In this document: piece after piece, positions 38,233 through 49,309 of the stretch
Position numbering within the stretch: the stretch's first letter is position 1
Layout: the number at the start of each line of letters is the position of its first letter
Origin: Aptenodytes patagonicus
Taxonomy: Eukaryota > Chordata > Aves > Sphenisciformes > Spheniscidae
Assembly (NCBI RefSeq): GCF_965638725.1
Contig: NC_134982.1
Coordinates: 46,795,182 to 46,859,181, forward strand
Length of the DNA: 64,000 nucleotides
Direction: 5' to 3'
Program-made: the position numbers and the translations under genes
The notes under the pieces: model-generated
The model's input: only the letters and a program-made list of their open reading frames with translations
What the model was told of the DNA's origin: nothing
Database searches by the model: none

Positions 38233-38262
<30 letters not shown>
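38233..38262 (+). repeat. (CGC)10 trinucleotide repeat
   Basis: Ten uninterrupted CGC units in the proposed 5'UTR intron. In the transcript this would be a CCG-type repeat, of the kind prone to length change in GC-rich 5' regions. Confidence 0.93.
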
Positions 38263-38715
38263 GGGCGGGGGAACCGGCCCCGCGAGCCCCTGCCCGGTGG
38301 CGGGGAGGAGATCCGCCGCCTCGCCCTCCCGGCCTCGCCCGGGGTCAGGTGCAGGGATGCCCGGGGGCTCCCGCCGCAGGCCCGGCGGCACGTCCCGGTT
38401 GACCGGGCAACGGAGCCACGGAGGAATGCAGCGGGCGGGCGGCTGGGCGCCGGCGGCCGCCACGGCGGCGGTGCGGCTGCCAGCGAAGGGGCGGGGGCGG
38501 GGGGCGCCGCTTTCTTCTCCCGCTGCCCGGGCAGGGGCAGGGGAGGCGCCCTCCCGCCCGCGGGTACCGCTTCCTTCGGGGGTGGGGCGGGCGGGGGCGG
38601 CCCCGGCGCCGAGAGGGACGCTGCCCGGCCGTGGGCAGGGGCGTTCACCTCCGCGCTCCTCCGCAGGGCGCGCAGCCGAGCGCGGGGCGGCCCCGGCGGC
38701 TCCGGGGCGCTGGTG

Positions 38716-38739
38716 ATGAGGGCGCCGAGCAGGGGCTGA
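38716..38739 (+). CDS. Upstream ORF in the 5'UTR (7 codons)
   Basis: An ATG at 38,716 opens a seven-codon frame (MRAPSRG) closed by TGA at 38,737-38,739, 25 bases before the kinase start codon. Its context has G at -3 and A at +4, so it is moderately favourable. It is in a different frame from the kinase and ends before it, so reinitiation or leaky scanning would be needed for kinase translation. It is the only upstream ATG in the proposed exon 2 leader. Whether it is translated is not known. Confidence 0.45.
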   Translation: MRAPSRG

Positions 38740-38764
38740 AGCCGGCGGCGGCGAGGCGGCGACC

Positions 38765-38826
38765 ATGACGGTGTTCAGGCAGGAGAACCTGGAGGAGCAC
38801 TACGAGACGGGCGAGGACCTCGGCAG
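38765..38826 (+). CDS. DAPK1: Death-associated protein kinase, first coding exon (partial gene)
   Basis: The exon encodes 20 whole residues beginning MTVFRQEN and ending GEDLG, then two bases (AG) of a split codon, followed by donor gtgggt. AG plus C or T gives serine, the residue that follows in the DAPK family (LGSGQF, the start of the ATP-binding glycine-rich loop). Both sequence and phase therefore fit. DAPK1 is a Ca2+/calmodulin-regulated Ser/Thr kinase on the actin cytoskeleton that promotes apoptosis and autophagy. Its catalytic, calmodulin-binding, ankyrin, ROC-COR-like and death-domain exons must lie downstream of the window. The MTVFRQEN start is as in DAPK1. Residues 9-18 show about six conservative changes from mammalian DAPK1 as I remember it, and about seven differences overall from DAPK3 (MSTFRQED start). 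DAPK2 starts differently. The start has A at -3, and in-frame stops upstream support it. DAPK family membership is firm; the paralogue is likely but not proven. Confidence 0.8.
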
Positions 38827-40601
38827 GTGGGTGCGGGCCGGCGGCGGGTTTGGGCGGGGGGAGCCGTTACCGCTGAGCGCGGCGGGGAAGGGGGGAGGGC
38901 AGGCGCGGCTCCTGCCGCTGGAAATGCCCCCGCGTTGCCTTTCCACCCCCTCTAAGGTGCCCGAAGGCGGGAAAGGGAGTTGGATTTTCAGCTGCGGCGT
39001 GTTTGCTCTTTTAATACGGGTCTGATGGGATTTTGAACTTGGGCAGTGCCTAACTGGTACCTTCTCAGCTTGGTGCCCATCTGGGTGTCGTGCGGCGCGT
39101 ACGGGCGTACCTGCTGCCTTCGGGCCGGAGGGGCAGCTGTGAAATTGTAACGCTTGCTGCTGTTAGCCAGGCGGGTCACTGGGAACGTGGTGGGTTTGCA
39201 GGAGAGAAGTTTGCATTGTGTTGGTAGCGAAGGACTCCGTATGTATTGCATGTCGGTTTTGCTTTAATGATACGGTTAAAGTGAGAGAAACTCTGTAATT
39301 GTATTTCATCAGTAGTGCTGCGGTGAAGATCACTTTCTAGGCATCACTGTTGGAGCTGGATGTCAGATCGGGGTTGTGTAGCAGAGCACTGCAGATGAAG
39401 CGCTTGAACTTTGATTTTTGAATGCTGTGTAGGGATCTCCTCCTGCCATGCTATTTGTGTAAAGAGCTAAAGCTATTAGTCATGCCTTGTGTTTTCAGTG
39501 CTTTCCGTGTTTTAAAACTGTTAGTTTAACACTGAATTGTGTTACGTGCGAGTCCTTTCATCTTCCTTCCCCCTTCTTTAAGGGGGAATCTGATGGCATT
39601 TTAGCACACCAGTACGGCAGAATCCTTTTGTAGTGTTCATCTCAGCGATTTCAAAGCTCAGGGTCAGTGTTCAATTACCACAGGGTAGTGTATGTGGGGC
39701 AGATGATCCCATGTCTACTCGTGTGTATCTTTCCAGTGAAGGGGCCAGTAATAGCAAATGTTGCAAACAAGGTACTGGCGTAGGCAGGAACTTAGAAATA
39801 CAACACTGTTTCTTAAAAAAACCCAACAAACAAGCAAAAAGTCTCCATGTTATCAGAAAGTTCATTGGACCGTATTTAAAATAAATTTCACCCCTTTTAT
39901 GTACAAGCTTGTTGCCATGACTTGTACAGGTATATGATGAATGTGTACTTTTATTTTCACATAGTGTTCTGGGTTGGCTTTTTCATACCTCTAGAATGAC
40001 AGGCTATGTTGGACAGTGAAGTCATATTAACTTACTGGATATCTTGTTAGAAAGACATGTTACCATGCTAAACCATAAGCTTAGGTTGTGTGGTCTAAAT
40101 ATTTTGTTTGGACACGTAAAACTGTTTGATTCGATTTCCATTCTTCTGGGCAAGAAGACATAAAGTGTTCTGAAATTGAGGTTTAGGTTTCTGGACTCTT
40201 AAAAATAAGACTATGCTTGTGCTTACAGACACTGATAAATTATTTACTTTATAGGAGAAAATAAAGACGCAGATCTAGAAATTATCTATTGTGTTTTCTT
40301 AAGGTTCTTCAAGGAGAAGATGATGTCAGTATGCTAGTTTAGAAAGTGTTAAGGTTTACATAACCTCTCGTATTTACTGTAAAGAGAAAGTGTCAATGCA
40401 ATGTTTGGTCCCCAATACATATTTATGAAATAGGACAATTGCCCTTAGGCCAATTACGTAAGAAATGTTTAAATACATGGGGATTTTTCCAAACAAACAT
40501 GCTTTGGAAGTCATATGTTAGCTCCAGAACACAGCAGTGAAGACCAAGTGTTTCATTTCTACAGTATGGGGAAATGCAAACACTGAATAATGTTATATAG
40601 T

Positions 40602-40618
40602 AAAAAAAAAAAAAAAAA
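40602..40618 (+). repeat. Poly-A run (17) followed by CAA-rich sequence
   Basis: Seventeen A residues followed by imperfect aacaaaacc/aacaacaaa units to about 40,643. Simple repeat. No retroposed gene was recognised upstream of it. Confidence 0.85.
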
Positions 40619-43223
40619 CAAAACCAACCCAACAACAAAAACAAATGGAGTTTTTCAAATTGGCAGAATATTAGGTAATGGTGTTCAGTAAAAAAATGGT
40701 GTATTAATGTGATTAGTTACAGTCCAGGTATTACAGTACTGAGGTTGTTTTTATTCATCTTAATGCTATATAAGCTTGGCATGCAGTCTAAACCTGTAAT
40801 ATTTTAAGAATTTAAAAGAATGTTAAACTCTGCTCTTGTTTTTCCTTGAAAAAAGTGAAGAAAACTAAGAACCTCATCAATTTTATCTGCTTTTGTGAGA
40901 AAATACCAGTGAGTGGTAAAACATTGTGAAATGTTTGACAGGGCTTTTGCTTTAAAAATGGAATGCAGTAATTTAAAAGGGCAAAAGCTTTCATTTCAGC
41001 ATCACTTTGAGAAACGGGGATTATTCCACTGCAAAGTGTTGCCATAAAACCCTAAGAGTAAGCAAATCTCAGGATAGTTGTTGTATGGTTTAGTTCAGTG
41101 GTGTTTTTAACTTCTTTTTAAACTTAAATTTCTAGGGTTGGTTGAAATACTCTCTTGTAAATCCCATTGCTTTCCATTCCTCCTTTATCCCTTAGGTAGG
41201 TTTCTCACCATTAAGTTTGCATGTAAATGTAGTTGCAAATGTCAACCCTGAGGCTCAAAACTCAGAAAGCAGTGAATATTGAAAACACCTTTGACTTTAA
41301 AATTTCTTGTGTTCATTTCGGAACCCAAATGGTGATTTAATACTTAAGCTAAGCAATGATGAAAGGTTCCATTTTGCAAAATCAACCTATTTTTCCCCTT
41401 CTTAGGGAAGAATTCTTTTATTTCCTCTTACTTAGCTGCAAGTCGTGCAGCAAACAAGGTGAATAAATGAACAGATGAGGTTTCACTGACAGAGGTGTGT
41501 TTGAATGAATGGATCCTGAAGTTCCTAGGCCAACCTGCCTTTAGGGAAAGCTCAGTGAAGATACAAATACTCAGAAATTTTAATAATCTTCACTATTTTC
41601 CCTTGTAAATTATTTAACAGTCTTTATTACATTATAATACTTATGACAGTAACTAGAATAAAAATGATTTGAATAAAAAAGTGATCTAAGAAAGGTGTCT
41701 CGAAGAAAGTAAATGGGTTGTGTAAAATGAAACTTTTGATTGAAACTAATAAAGGAGGTTTAAATGTTGCTTAACATAAAACCTAGAGTTGTTGGAAACA
41801 AGGAGAAGGGGTAATGGTGTGCCTGGTATTTCACAGTGCTTCTGCAGAAAAAGTAATAAACAGTCCTCGTCCTTTTACCAAAATGTTTGAGTTTTATTCC
41901 ATTCTTTGGTTTGTTTTGATTTATGCGTGGGGAGAATAAGAAAAAAGAAACTTGGGATTGTGAATACTGACAGGATCACCTTTACCTGTCTTGCCCGTAC
42001 ATGATTTCTTCCGACATGTTCGTGGCTGTTCAAGTTGGTTTATCTTAAGCTTTTGTACCAAAACGGTCTTGTGAGACATGTGGATCAAATGTCTTTAGCA
42101 CAGAACATGTAAGAAGATTGTGCTCTTGATCATTGTGTATGTTGCACAGCATACACTTTTTCTCTGTCTTACAAATTTGAATTGTTCACATGCAGGCTAC
42201 CTACAGATGTGTGAAGTAATCATCTAACCATGAAGTTTCAAGGGGTGGCAGAGGTTATCATGAAAGAGCAACAAATTTACCAAAGCTATTTTGTTCATTT
42301 TAATTCTGCCTGCAGTTGCAAGCAGTGTGACTGCGTTTTAAATACCCTGCTGCAGTGCTTTTACTTCAGTCCGCCCAAAAGACAGAAATTCAAGTTCATC
42401 AGTATTAAAAGCCTCACCATGGTGAGCATGCAAGTAAACACCTTGAGACCAGATGAAACTAATCAAAAATATTTTTTTGCCCTCCTGTGACTGGCCTTAC
42501 TTGGGAGTTACTACAGTACTGTGAGAGATGTGTCATTGCTTAAATAATTATAGGGAGAGGTACCCAAACAAAGCAACGGTATAGATCCATACTGTGTCTC
42601 TTTATTTGAATTGAAGGCACTTAGTTCCTGGTCTTACAACCAGCTCCCTCCTCCTTCATCCCCTACCCCCCCATTTTTTGTGGTTTTTTTTTCTTTAAAC
42701 TTCCATGTGCTTCCTAAAAGAGATGTAGATTGTTGAAATAAAGTTTTGGAATTGAAGAATGGTATTTGCGTTGCACTGTGGTTTGCAATTTTTAGTTTCT
42801 TGTTGATTCAAAAAGTAGGAAGAGGTATCTAAAAATTTTAAACTTCAAGCCTGTTTGGACTTGTTGGACTCACTGGGGAAATACTTGTAACTTCTTCTTG
42901 AATAAAAGCTATGATGGATCTCAGAAATTTTGGAAACCAGTCTGCTTCTGCTTGGTAGCTCACTAAGCAGAGACGCTAACAGTAAAAAGCAGTAAGCTAA
43001 CCCTGCTATCTAAGGTTCCTAATCGCTTTATCAGTTGTGAGAGAAAAATGCATAGGATAAGATGCTGAAGGTGCCGATAAGAGAGAACAGGGAGTTGTGC
43101 GAATGTGTATTTACAATCTGAAAAACATTCTTTTACCTTCAAGTGTTGAGTGAAAAGAGATTCCGCGCCCCCCTCCGATGCTGGAAACTGATTTCTGTAG
43201 TAAGCAGGGAGTATTTAGGCAGA

Positions 43224-43257
43224 ACATACATACATATATATATGCGCATGTATGTAT
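43224..43257. repeat. Alternating purine-pyrimidine tract with perfect 10-bp inverted repeat
   Basis: Arms ATACATACAT (43,226-43,235) and ATGTATGTAT (43,248-43,257) enclose ATATATATGCGC. The whole 34 bp alternates purine and pyrimidine, a pattern favouring Z-DNA or cruciform extrusion. Confidence 0.85.
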
Positions 43258-43950
43258 TTTTGGTTACTCGCATATCAGGCTGTCCGTCATCTATCCACAC
43301 ACTGTAACTGTTACTACATTGCACTCCTGTGTTGGGAGGAAAGTAAAAACACCGAACAAAAATACTTGGATGGCAACTAGAATTTGACTTTCATGGCACT
43401 TTTCAGGCTTGACGACCTAAACTAATCTTGCTAACTAGCCGATGTACTAAAATTGTGTGAGTATTGTCAAGCTCCACTGTGAGATATATAAGATGTGAAA
43501 TTCCTTTTAGGTGATACTTCCTTTCAAAATGGTCACATTTAAAACCTATGCCAACCGTCTTTAATAATGTTACAGTGTAACATTTTTTCCTATGAATTAT
43601 CAGATTAGAAAGTCATATGGGGGGGAAGGAGCAATGTGAAAGATGGTCTGGTAAGGGTAAAAGTATTGCATGTAAGGTATAAAATTTTTAACTGTGATAC
43701 ATTGAAATTTCCAATTCCTGTTTTCCTGGATTTTCTTGCTGTCACCTCATCTCCATCGCTCCATTAAAAGGCAGGTGTTAACCTTCTTTTTCATACAGAG
43801 GTAAAATGGTTAAGTACTGAAAATGCAGAAGGTGCAAACCTCAGCGCTACTGTTTCCTGTGTTATTCATACAGGCACAACGATAAATACTGCAAGTGTGG
43901 AATTCACGGCTTCTATAACTACATGTATGCAAATTCCAGTAGAACATGAG

Positions 43951-44045
43951 CAACCTGATCTAGTTGAAGATGTCCCTGCCCACGGCAGGGGGTTGGACTA
44001 GATGACTTTTAGAGGTCCCTTCGAACCCAAAGTATTCTATGATAA
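43951..44045 (+). mobile_element. CR1 3'-end fragment, plus strand
   Basis: The sequence runs through ctgatctagttgaagatg, then gggggttggactagatgac and ggtcccttcgaacccaaag to attctatgataatt, the characteristic 3' terminal region and tail of CR1 in sense orientation. It is only about 95 bp, 5'-truncated with no coding part, and is the only CR1 piece in the window oriented with the DAPK transcript. Confidence 0.9.
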
Positions 44046-44893
44046 TTAATTACAGTAAATTCAGTGACCATATGTGTTTTTCAGGGACAAGGACCTGGGA
44101 AGGAACCCTGTAAATGTTGGCCACAAAGCCGCTGTTTAAGCAGGAGACCTGGTTGGTTGGTGTCTTTATGTGCTTTTTTTTTTAAGAGTTGAAAATTGTG
44201 AAATTCAGATTACAGCAAAGAACACTTTCTGTGCTGTTTGTGAACCATGTAAATATTGTATCAGTCCTGTCAGCTCTCAGAGAAGTTGATTATTCAACGC
44301 TTGTCTGCAAGTCCTGGCCCTGGTGGTTGCGTGGGTGCTGAAAAAGAAGGTCTCTTAACTGGAAAGCGTGGTGGGAGGAATTACTCTTCTGTGTCTCAAG
44401 TCACTTTACCTCCCAGCCATGCCTCAGAATGCCTCCTTTTCACAACCGCATAATAACCTGCTAGCTGCTGATTGCACAGGCTGCAAGAGGCTGTCACCAT
44501 ACAGTGCTACTGGTAACAATTACTGCCTTATAAAATGTGCTGAGAGGTTTGCTGCATGAAAAGCACAAGAGGTGCAGATGCTTTTTGGGTATAACTGCTT
44601 GTTCCTGCTTAGTTTATTTCTCTCTCTGGGGGAGAATAATGCCTGCTTTGTAGGTCTTTTAAAATGAAGTGTAATTAAAACTAGAGCTTGCTGATTATTC
44701 TGTGCCTTCAGTTTAAATGCACAAATCTTTGTAAATCTAAACTCATCAGGAAGCAGATAAAAACACTCATCTTTGATTTCTCTTCTAGCCAGGCTCAGTG
44801 AGGCACGATCAGTACTGGAGCTGGTACGTTAAGTGTGTATTGAAACTTTCATTCCACCTTTCTGGGCTCTGCTTTTTTTGTCCTTCTGTGTTT

Positions 44894-44912
44894 GGGGGGG
44901 GGGGGGGGGGGG
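44894..44912 (+). repeat. Poly-G run (19)
   Basis: Nineteen consecutive G between cttctgtgttt and atttggtg. Homopolymer length in an assembly is unreliable. On the sense strand it could form a G-quadruplex. Confidence 0.85.
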
Positions 44913-47900
44913 ATTTGGTGTTTCTTCTTTTTCCTCCCCATTATCTCCCTTAACAGATGTTCGAGTATGTCACTTCCTCTGCTGGAGCTGTGTGTTCCGA
45001 ACAAAAATTGGCCCCTTTAGCTTAGGAAAAGGGAGGCTGAGGCTGCGTTTTCATGAGAGCTGTGTGCCAAGCTCAGTCTACGCTGTCGGTGGCTGAAAGG
45101 AGCAGTATCACTTTCCTCTGCTGTGTGTTTCTGTGTGGGTTTGTTTGGGTGTTTTTTATGCAGCGGTGCTGTCAAAGGGGAAAAAAACACCTTGTATCTA
45201 ATTTATGACAGCAGTGCACACTCAGATCAGCTGAAAGCACTGTGAAATCTCAGCCTGCATGGAGTTGATTGCCTCCATAAATCTACCTAAAGTTAAATAT
45301 GTAGGAGGGACAGAGATAGAGTCACTTTACTACAAAGGCAGAATACCATAAACCGACAACAAGGAAGTTAAGCTGGAAATTAAGAGAATGGCGAATGGTG
45401 CAGTGGTTCTGGAGTAACCTTGATGAATGGCTGTTGCGGTTGGTCAGAGGTATTCAAAGGAGTATCAGTTTTTGGAGGAAATTGCATGTTTCCTGAGACC
45501 CACAGCTGGGCTTAATGGCCAGGTGTCCTTCTGTTTTTAACTGGCTTGGTTAGCAAACCTGTGCAACTTGGTACAATTTTATATTCCAAAGAAAAGGTCC
45601 CAGTTAAAGCAGTGGCTCAGTAGTTTCTGTTTCCTGGGTGGTAGTGGCTTGCATAGGAGCTCTGTCTCAAATAAGACTGTTGTTTCTCAAACTGTATTTT
45701 GACTCCATTGTAGGAAGATAGGTGATGCAAAGGAGGATTATCCAACAAATGTGAAAAACGTTTATCGACTTACCATGCAGTATAGTAGATGCTACTTAAC
45801 CATCACCAGTACATGGCTGAGCTAGGTGGAAGCTGAGAGAAGTGTCAACAAAGCCTAAAGATCTTCAAGCCTAAACTATTTTGTTGCGTGTCTTCGTTAT
45901 GCAGTGAATTTTGGAGTGACGTAAATGGTGTGAAATTTAGTAGAACTGGGTACAAAGGCCTGTGCCAAGGAGTCTAATATAGGTAATGTTGTTAAACTCA
46001 GAGATCTCATCACTTAGGGGGTGATACAGAAAGAGTGGAGCCTGCATGTTTTGTCAGTTGTTGGGTGACATTCCTGTTGGTTTTGGTGCAGTTGTGGAAC
46101 AGGCTAATACCAGACATGAATTGTAGGGCCAGGTATCTCCCCATATCCTTGTGTAATACCTTGCTACATCCTCCTTTACATGGTACTTACAGCTCGTGTC
46201 CTTCCATTTCAAAGAGATTGCTGCTAAATGTGAAGAAGAGACACTAAGGTAGTGAAGCTGTGGGAAGAAGCTTCTTAAGAGAGGAGACTTAAGACTTTGG
46301 CACATTTAGCCTTGCACCACAAAGCTTGCAGTGGTATGATTTTTCAATACACTGGAAGAATGAAAATGCTTGGGGAAACAAACTTTAGAAACTAGATTTA
46401 CATTTACAGTGTTTACAGATGAATCTGCAGGCTGGAAATCGAAAGGCTGCTTGCCTCCAGGAGAGTGAACTTTGGTACTTGTCTTTGAAATGAAGCCAAT
46501 GTGAACAGGGAACCTAAATTGTATCAAGATTGAGCTTGTAAAATTAAAGGAAAGGATTGCATGTTACCGTGCTGGGGAAGGAGGAAGCTGATAAGGATAC
46601 AGTCATTGTGGGTATCTTAGATCAGTTTTAACTCTCTCTTTCAAAGTTTCCAGGCATATTGTAGTCCTTGAGAATGTTGTCCTTTTATACTAAAGGTGTT
46701 ATATTTTTAGTGTGTTGGAGTTTGCTGGGTTTTTTTGGTTGTGGCACATGTTGATGTTGGGGACAATGTCTTGTAGTAGGTGCTTTTCACCCAAATCCAG
46801 AATAGTTCACATGGTTTAGGATTGCTGTAAAACACCACACTGAGTAATCCACATGATGGTCTGCACCCTTATTCTCTTGGTTTTGATGTTTTATTTCCTT
46901 CCCCTTACTCCCTCCTGATTATGCAAGCAAAAGTGACAATTTCTGCTTCAAGAGGCAGTACTGTTGAGGAGGAAGCATCATTGCATGGCTGCCCAGACCA
47001 CATGTGTGCATTGAGCACCAGCAGCAGGGACCCTGCAGTGCAATGGTGTACCACTCTTTACTAGAACAAGCCTTCTCTGGTATCGTCTGCATGCAGGTGT
47101 AAGCCTGTTTGTTTGTTAGGAAGCTTAGATGGTTTTGCCTGTACTTAATCTAAAGAAAAATATCTTATACTGGGTGGTCACAAACATAAGGGGACATATC
47201 CAAAGTTTGGAAGTGTTCACAGTCAGTGTAGATTATAACTGTACGTACAACCTGATTGAAAGGTGTAGTTTAATTGAATTTTCTGCTGAACAATGCAGAG
47301 GAGTGAGCCTTTGGAAAGGAAAAAAATTGCTTTGGGCAGTGGTGTTCTCTGTGCTTCTTGCTTAAACAGGGTGCCAAGTTAGCCTGTAACTGAACTGGTG
47401 TACTGGAAATATTTTATTTCCACTGTATCTTTATTTGTGAGCAATTAATACTGTGTTTCTAAGTGTTCACAAGTTACTTGAGGAGCCCTACTTTCTGTCT
47501 GGTATGTAAATTGGCTTCTGGGCTCTTGTCCCTCTCCTCAATTTTCTCTCAAATATCAGTCAGTAGTCGTCGTGAGACTTGAGGTACTGGGTGGGTGTGC
47601 CTGTAGAAGTGTTCACTTAGAGTACTTGCTCACGTGCCATGGGAACTGATAGTGGAGGGACGTTTTCCCCAGGTCACATAATCTGTTGAAGCTGTGGTGT
47701 TTTGAAGTTGTTACTCTTACGGGACAGAGAAAGGGTGCTCATTTTCTGGAGTCTTTGACTTTTAACTATCTTGTGATTATAGAGAAGTGGTATGGGGCCT
47801 CTCATCTCTTCTGTTTCTGTTTTCTGAAATTTTTAGTCTCATTGACTATTGCAGGGTTGTCTGCAGCTTAAGAGGATTGGACTTCACTGCTGAGACGGTC

Positions 47901-48865
47901 CTTTGTAATCCTGTATTTCTAAATGAGACTAAGAAAGCCAATGCTTAAAACTTCTAATTGTATGTACTATGTGTGGTGTGTGTTATTTGGTATTGCACTT
48001 ACTTTGCTTAGTTATGCAGGTATAACTAGGTGGAGCTAACTTCTATGTTAATTGATAACGTTGTATTCTGTTCTGGCATGGCTTACAGCTAAATTATTCT
48101 GCCAAGTTTAACGGAGATTGAGGTGTGGGGTTTTTCCCCTTTATCCACAGAGGAAAATAATATTAGTGGGTATTTTAGTTGGGTCTAACAACTTTGTGGC
48201 CAAGAACTCAGCACTTCCAATAGCTTCATCAACAAAACTGGCAGTTTATTATTTCCTAAGAAAAAACAGTACATGGGAGTCTTGGATGGTAATGTATTCT
48301 AGCTTTCTTTTGATACCTTTCTTCTTGCTGACTCTGATTCCTTTTTTGGGACACTTGGCTTCTGTTACCTTTAATGAAGATGATGCAGATGTAATCCTAG
48401 AGATGGATATTTCACCTTGTCTCCTTCTGCTTTCTTTATCTTTTAGGTGTTTTTTGGGGGGGACGATGTTTGGGGTTTTTTTCTGCAAGCAGAGACTTCA
48501 AACACTTTGGTATGGGAATTAGGACTTTTTTGGTATATCATGTGTCTGGCAGTGTTTTCTAATCTCCATGAGCAGGGCCATCTGCACAGAAGTGCTGTTG
48601 ATTCCATGGGAAAGCACATCAGGGAACGGCTTAGTTCCTTATGTCTCATCTTTTCTCATTGCTTTTTATTTGAAAGGGCCTTCTGATACTATTTACTTCA
48701 CATTCCTGCCTGAAAGAAGGATCGCTTTTCCTGCTTTTGTTGCCAGTTATAACATTAACTGGAGAACAAACCATTCCAGATTATATCTCATAAAGCTCAT
48801 CCACTTCTGCTGCCCCTTTTGTTCCTTTAAAAAGAAACCTGTACATTACTGTCCCTCCTAAGGGT

Positions 48866-49309
48866 GTGTTAGTTCCTGGTCAGCGCTGCCCTCCCTGCCT
48901 GCTGGCCTGCCTGGGCATCTTTACAGGGTGGCTAAACCAGCCTAATGAGAGGGCCAGTGAATGGGATGATCCTGTTCCTTACCCGCTGAGCTGCATTCTC
49001 CTGTTGCTTCTCCTGTGCTGGCACCAGCACTGTGCCGACTGCAGCCTGGAAGTGGGAGGGGACTACAGATTGAGCTCCCTGAACTGGATCACCGTGGGCA
49101 CATCGGGCAAGTATAAGTGCCAGCCGCTGGCAAGCATAGGAACGCATGGCCAGAGGGATGGAGAAGCCTCTGGTTGTGATGGATGCTGGCTCAATATACT
49201 AACCTGCACCGTGAAGCCCGCGCCCCGTGTGCTCTGCATCAGTGCCGTGCAGGTGTGGCTGGCTAAGACTGCGTGGAAGAGTTGCTCTGAACTGGGAAGC
49301 AAAACCTGA
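48866..49309 (+). other. GC-richer intronic patch with long open frames on both strands
   Basis: In otherwise AT-leaning intron, about 48,850-49,320 is locally GC-richer and open for 147 codons on the plus strand (48,866-49,309). A 194-codon frame lies on the minus strand (49,063-49,647). The plus frame includes a leucine-rich hydrophobic stretch (residues about 42-51, SCILLLLLLC) and many cysteines. I recognise no family in either. Possible explanations are chance in GC-rich DNA, a decayed unrecognised repeat, or a non-coding RNA exon. I do not call a gene. Confidence 0.25.

Larger units (their letters stand above)
38180..38666 (+). other. DAPK1: Proposed 5'UTR intron 1 (487 bp, GC-rich)
   Basis: Bounded by donor GTGAGA at 38,180 and acceptor ctcctccgcag ending at 38,666. 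The intron lies wholly in the CpG island. It opens with GGGA repeats able to form a G-quadruplex, followed by (CGC)10. Boundaries are inferred from splice consensus only. Confidence 0.45.
38667..38826 (+). other. DAPK1: Proposed exon 2 (5'UTR plus first coding part)
   Basis: The acceptor is ctcctccgcag|g, with the exon starting at 38,667. The donor is ggcag|gtgggt, with the exon ending at 38,826. It holds 98 bases of leader with two consecutive in-frame TGA codons (38,714-38,719) before the ATG, so the kinase frame cannot start further upstream in this exon. Confidence 0.65.
37365..38960 (+). promoter_or_regulatory. DAPK1: CpG-island promoter of the DAPK gene
   Basis: Base composition switches abruptly near 37,365 from AT-leaning to very GC-rich with CpG at high density, and falls back near 38,960. 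The island contains many GC boxes (ggggcgggg-type, SP/KLF sites), a perfect E-box CACGTG at 37,477-37,482 and an inverted CCAAT box (ATTGG) at 38,043-38,047. No TATA box is evident, so dispersed initiation is likely. The island covers the proposed exon 1, intron 1 and exon 2. In mammals the DAPK1 promoter is a CpG island often silenced by methylation in tumours. Long open frames on both strands here come from the lack of AT-rich stop codons, not from coding. Confidence 0.9.

Noticed and set aside
37438-38739. 433-codon plus-strand open frame (and 284-, 178- and 157-codon companions) in the CpG island
   Set aside because: Composition artefact: almost no AT-containing stop codons in this GC-rich DNA. 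The translation is Arg/Gly/Ala/Pro-rich without domains, and equally long frames exist on the other strand.
37771-38766. 331-codon minus-strand open frame in the CpG island
   Set aside because: Same cause. Pro/Ala/Arg-rich low-complexity translation with no recognisable motif, overlapping the real promoter and first exons.
38765-38826. Assigning the exon to DAPK3 or DAPK2
   Set aside because: DAPK2 has a different N-terminus. DAPK3 begins MSTFRQED and sits in a compact, gene-dense GC-rich locus, unlike this gene-poor flank and long intron. DAPK1 fits better, though DAPK3 is not formally excluded.
38827-39025. Reading the kinase frame through the donor to a stop at 39,025, giving an 86-residue protein
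   Set aside because: The sequence after residue 20 is unlike any DAPK, and the donor gtgggt falls exactly at the family exon phase, so this is intron.
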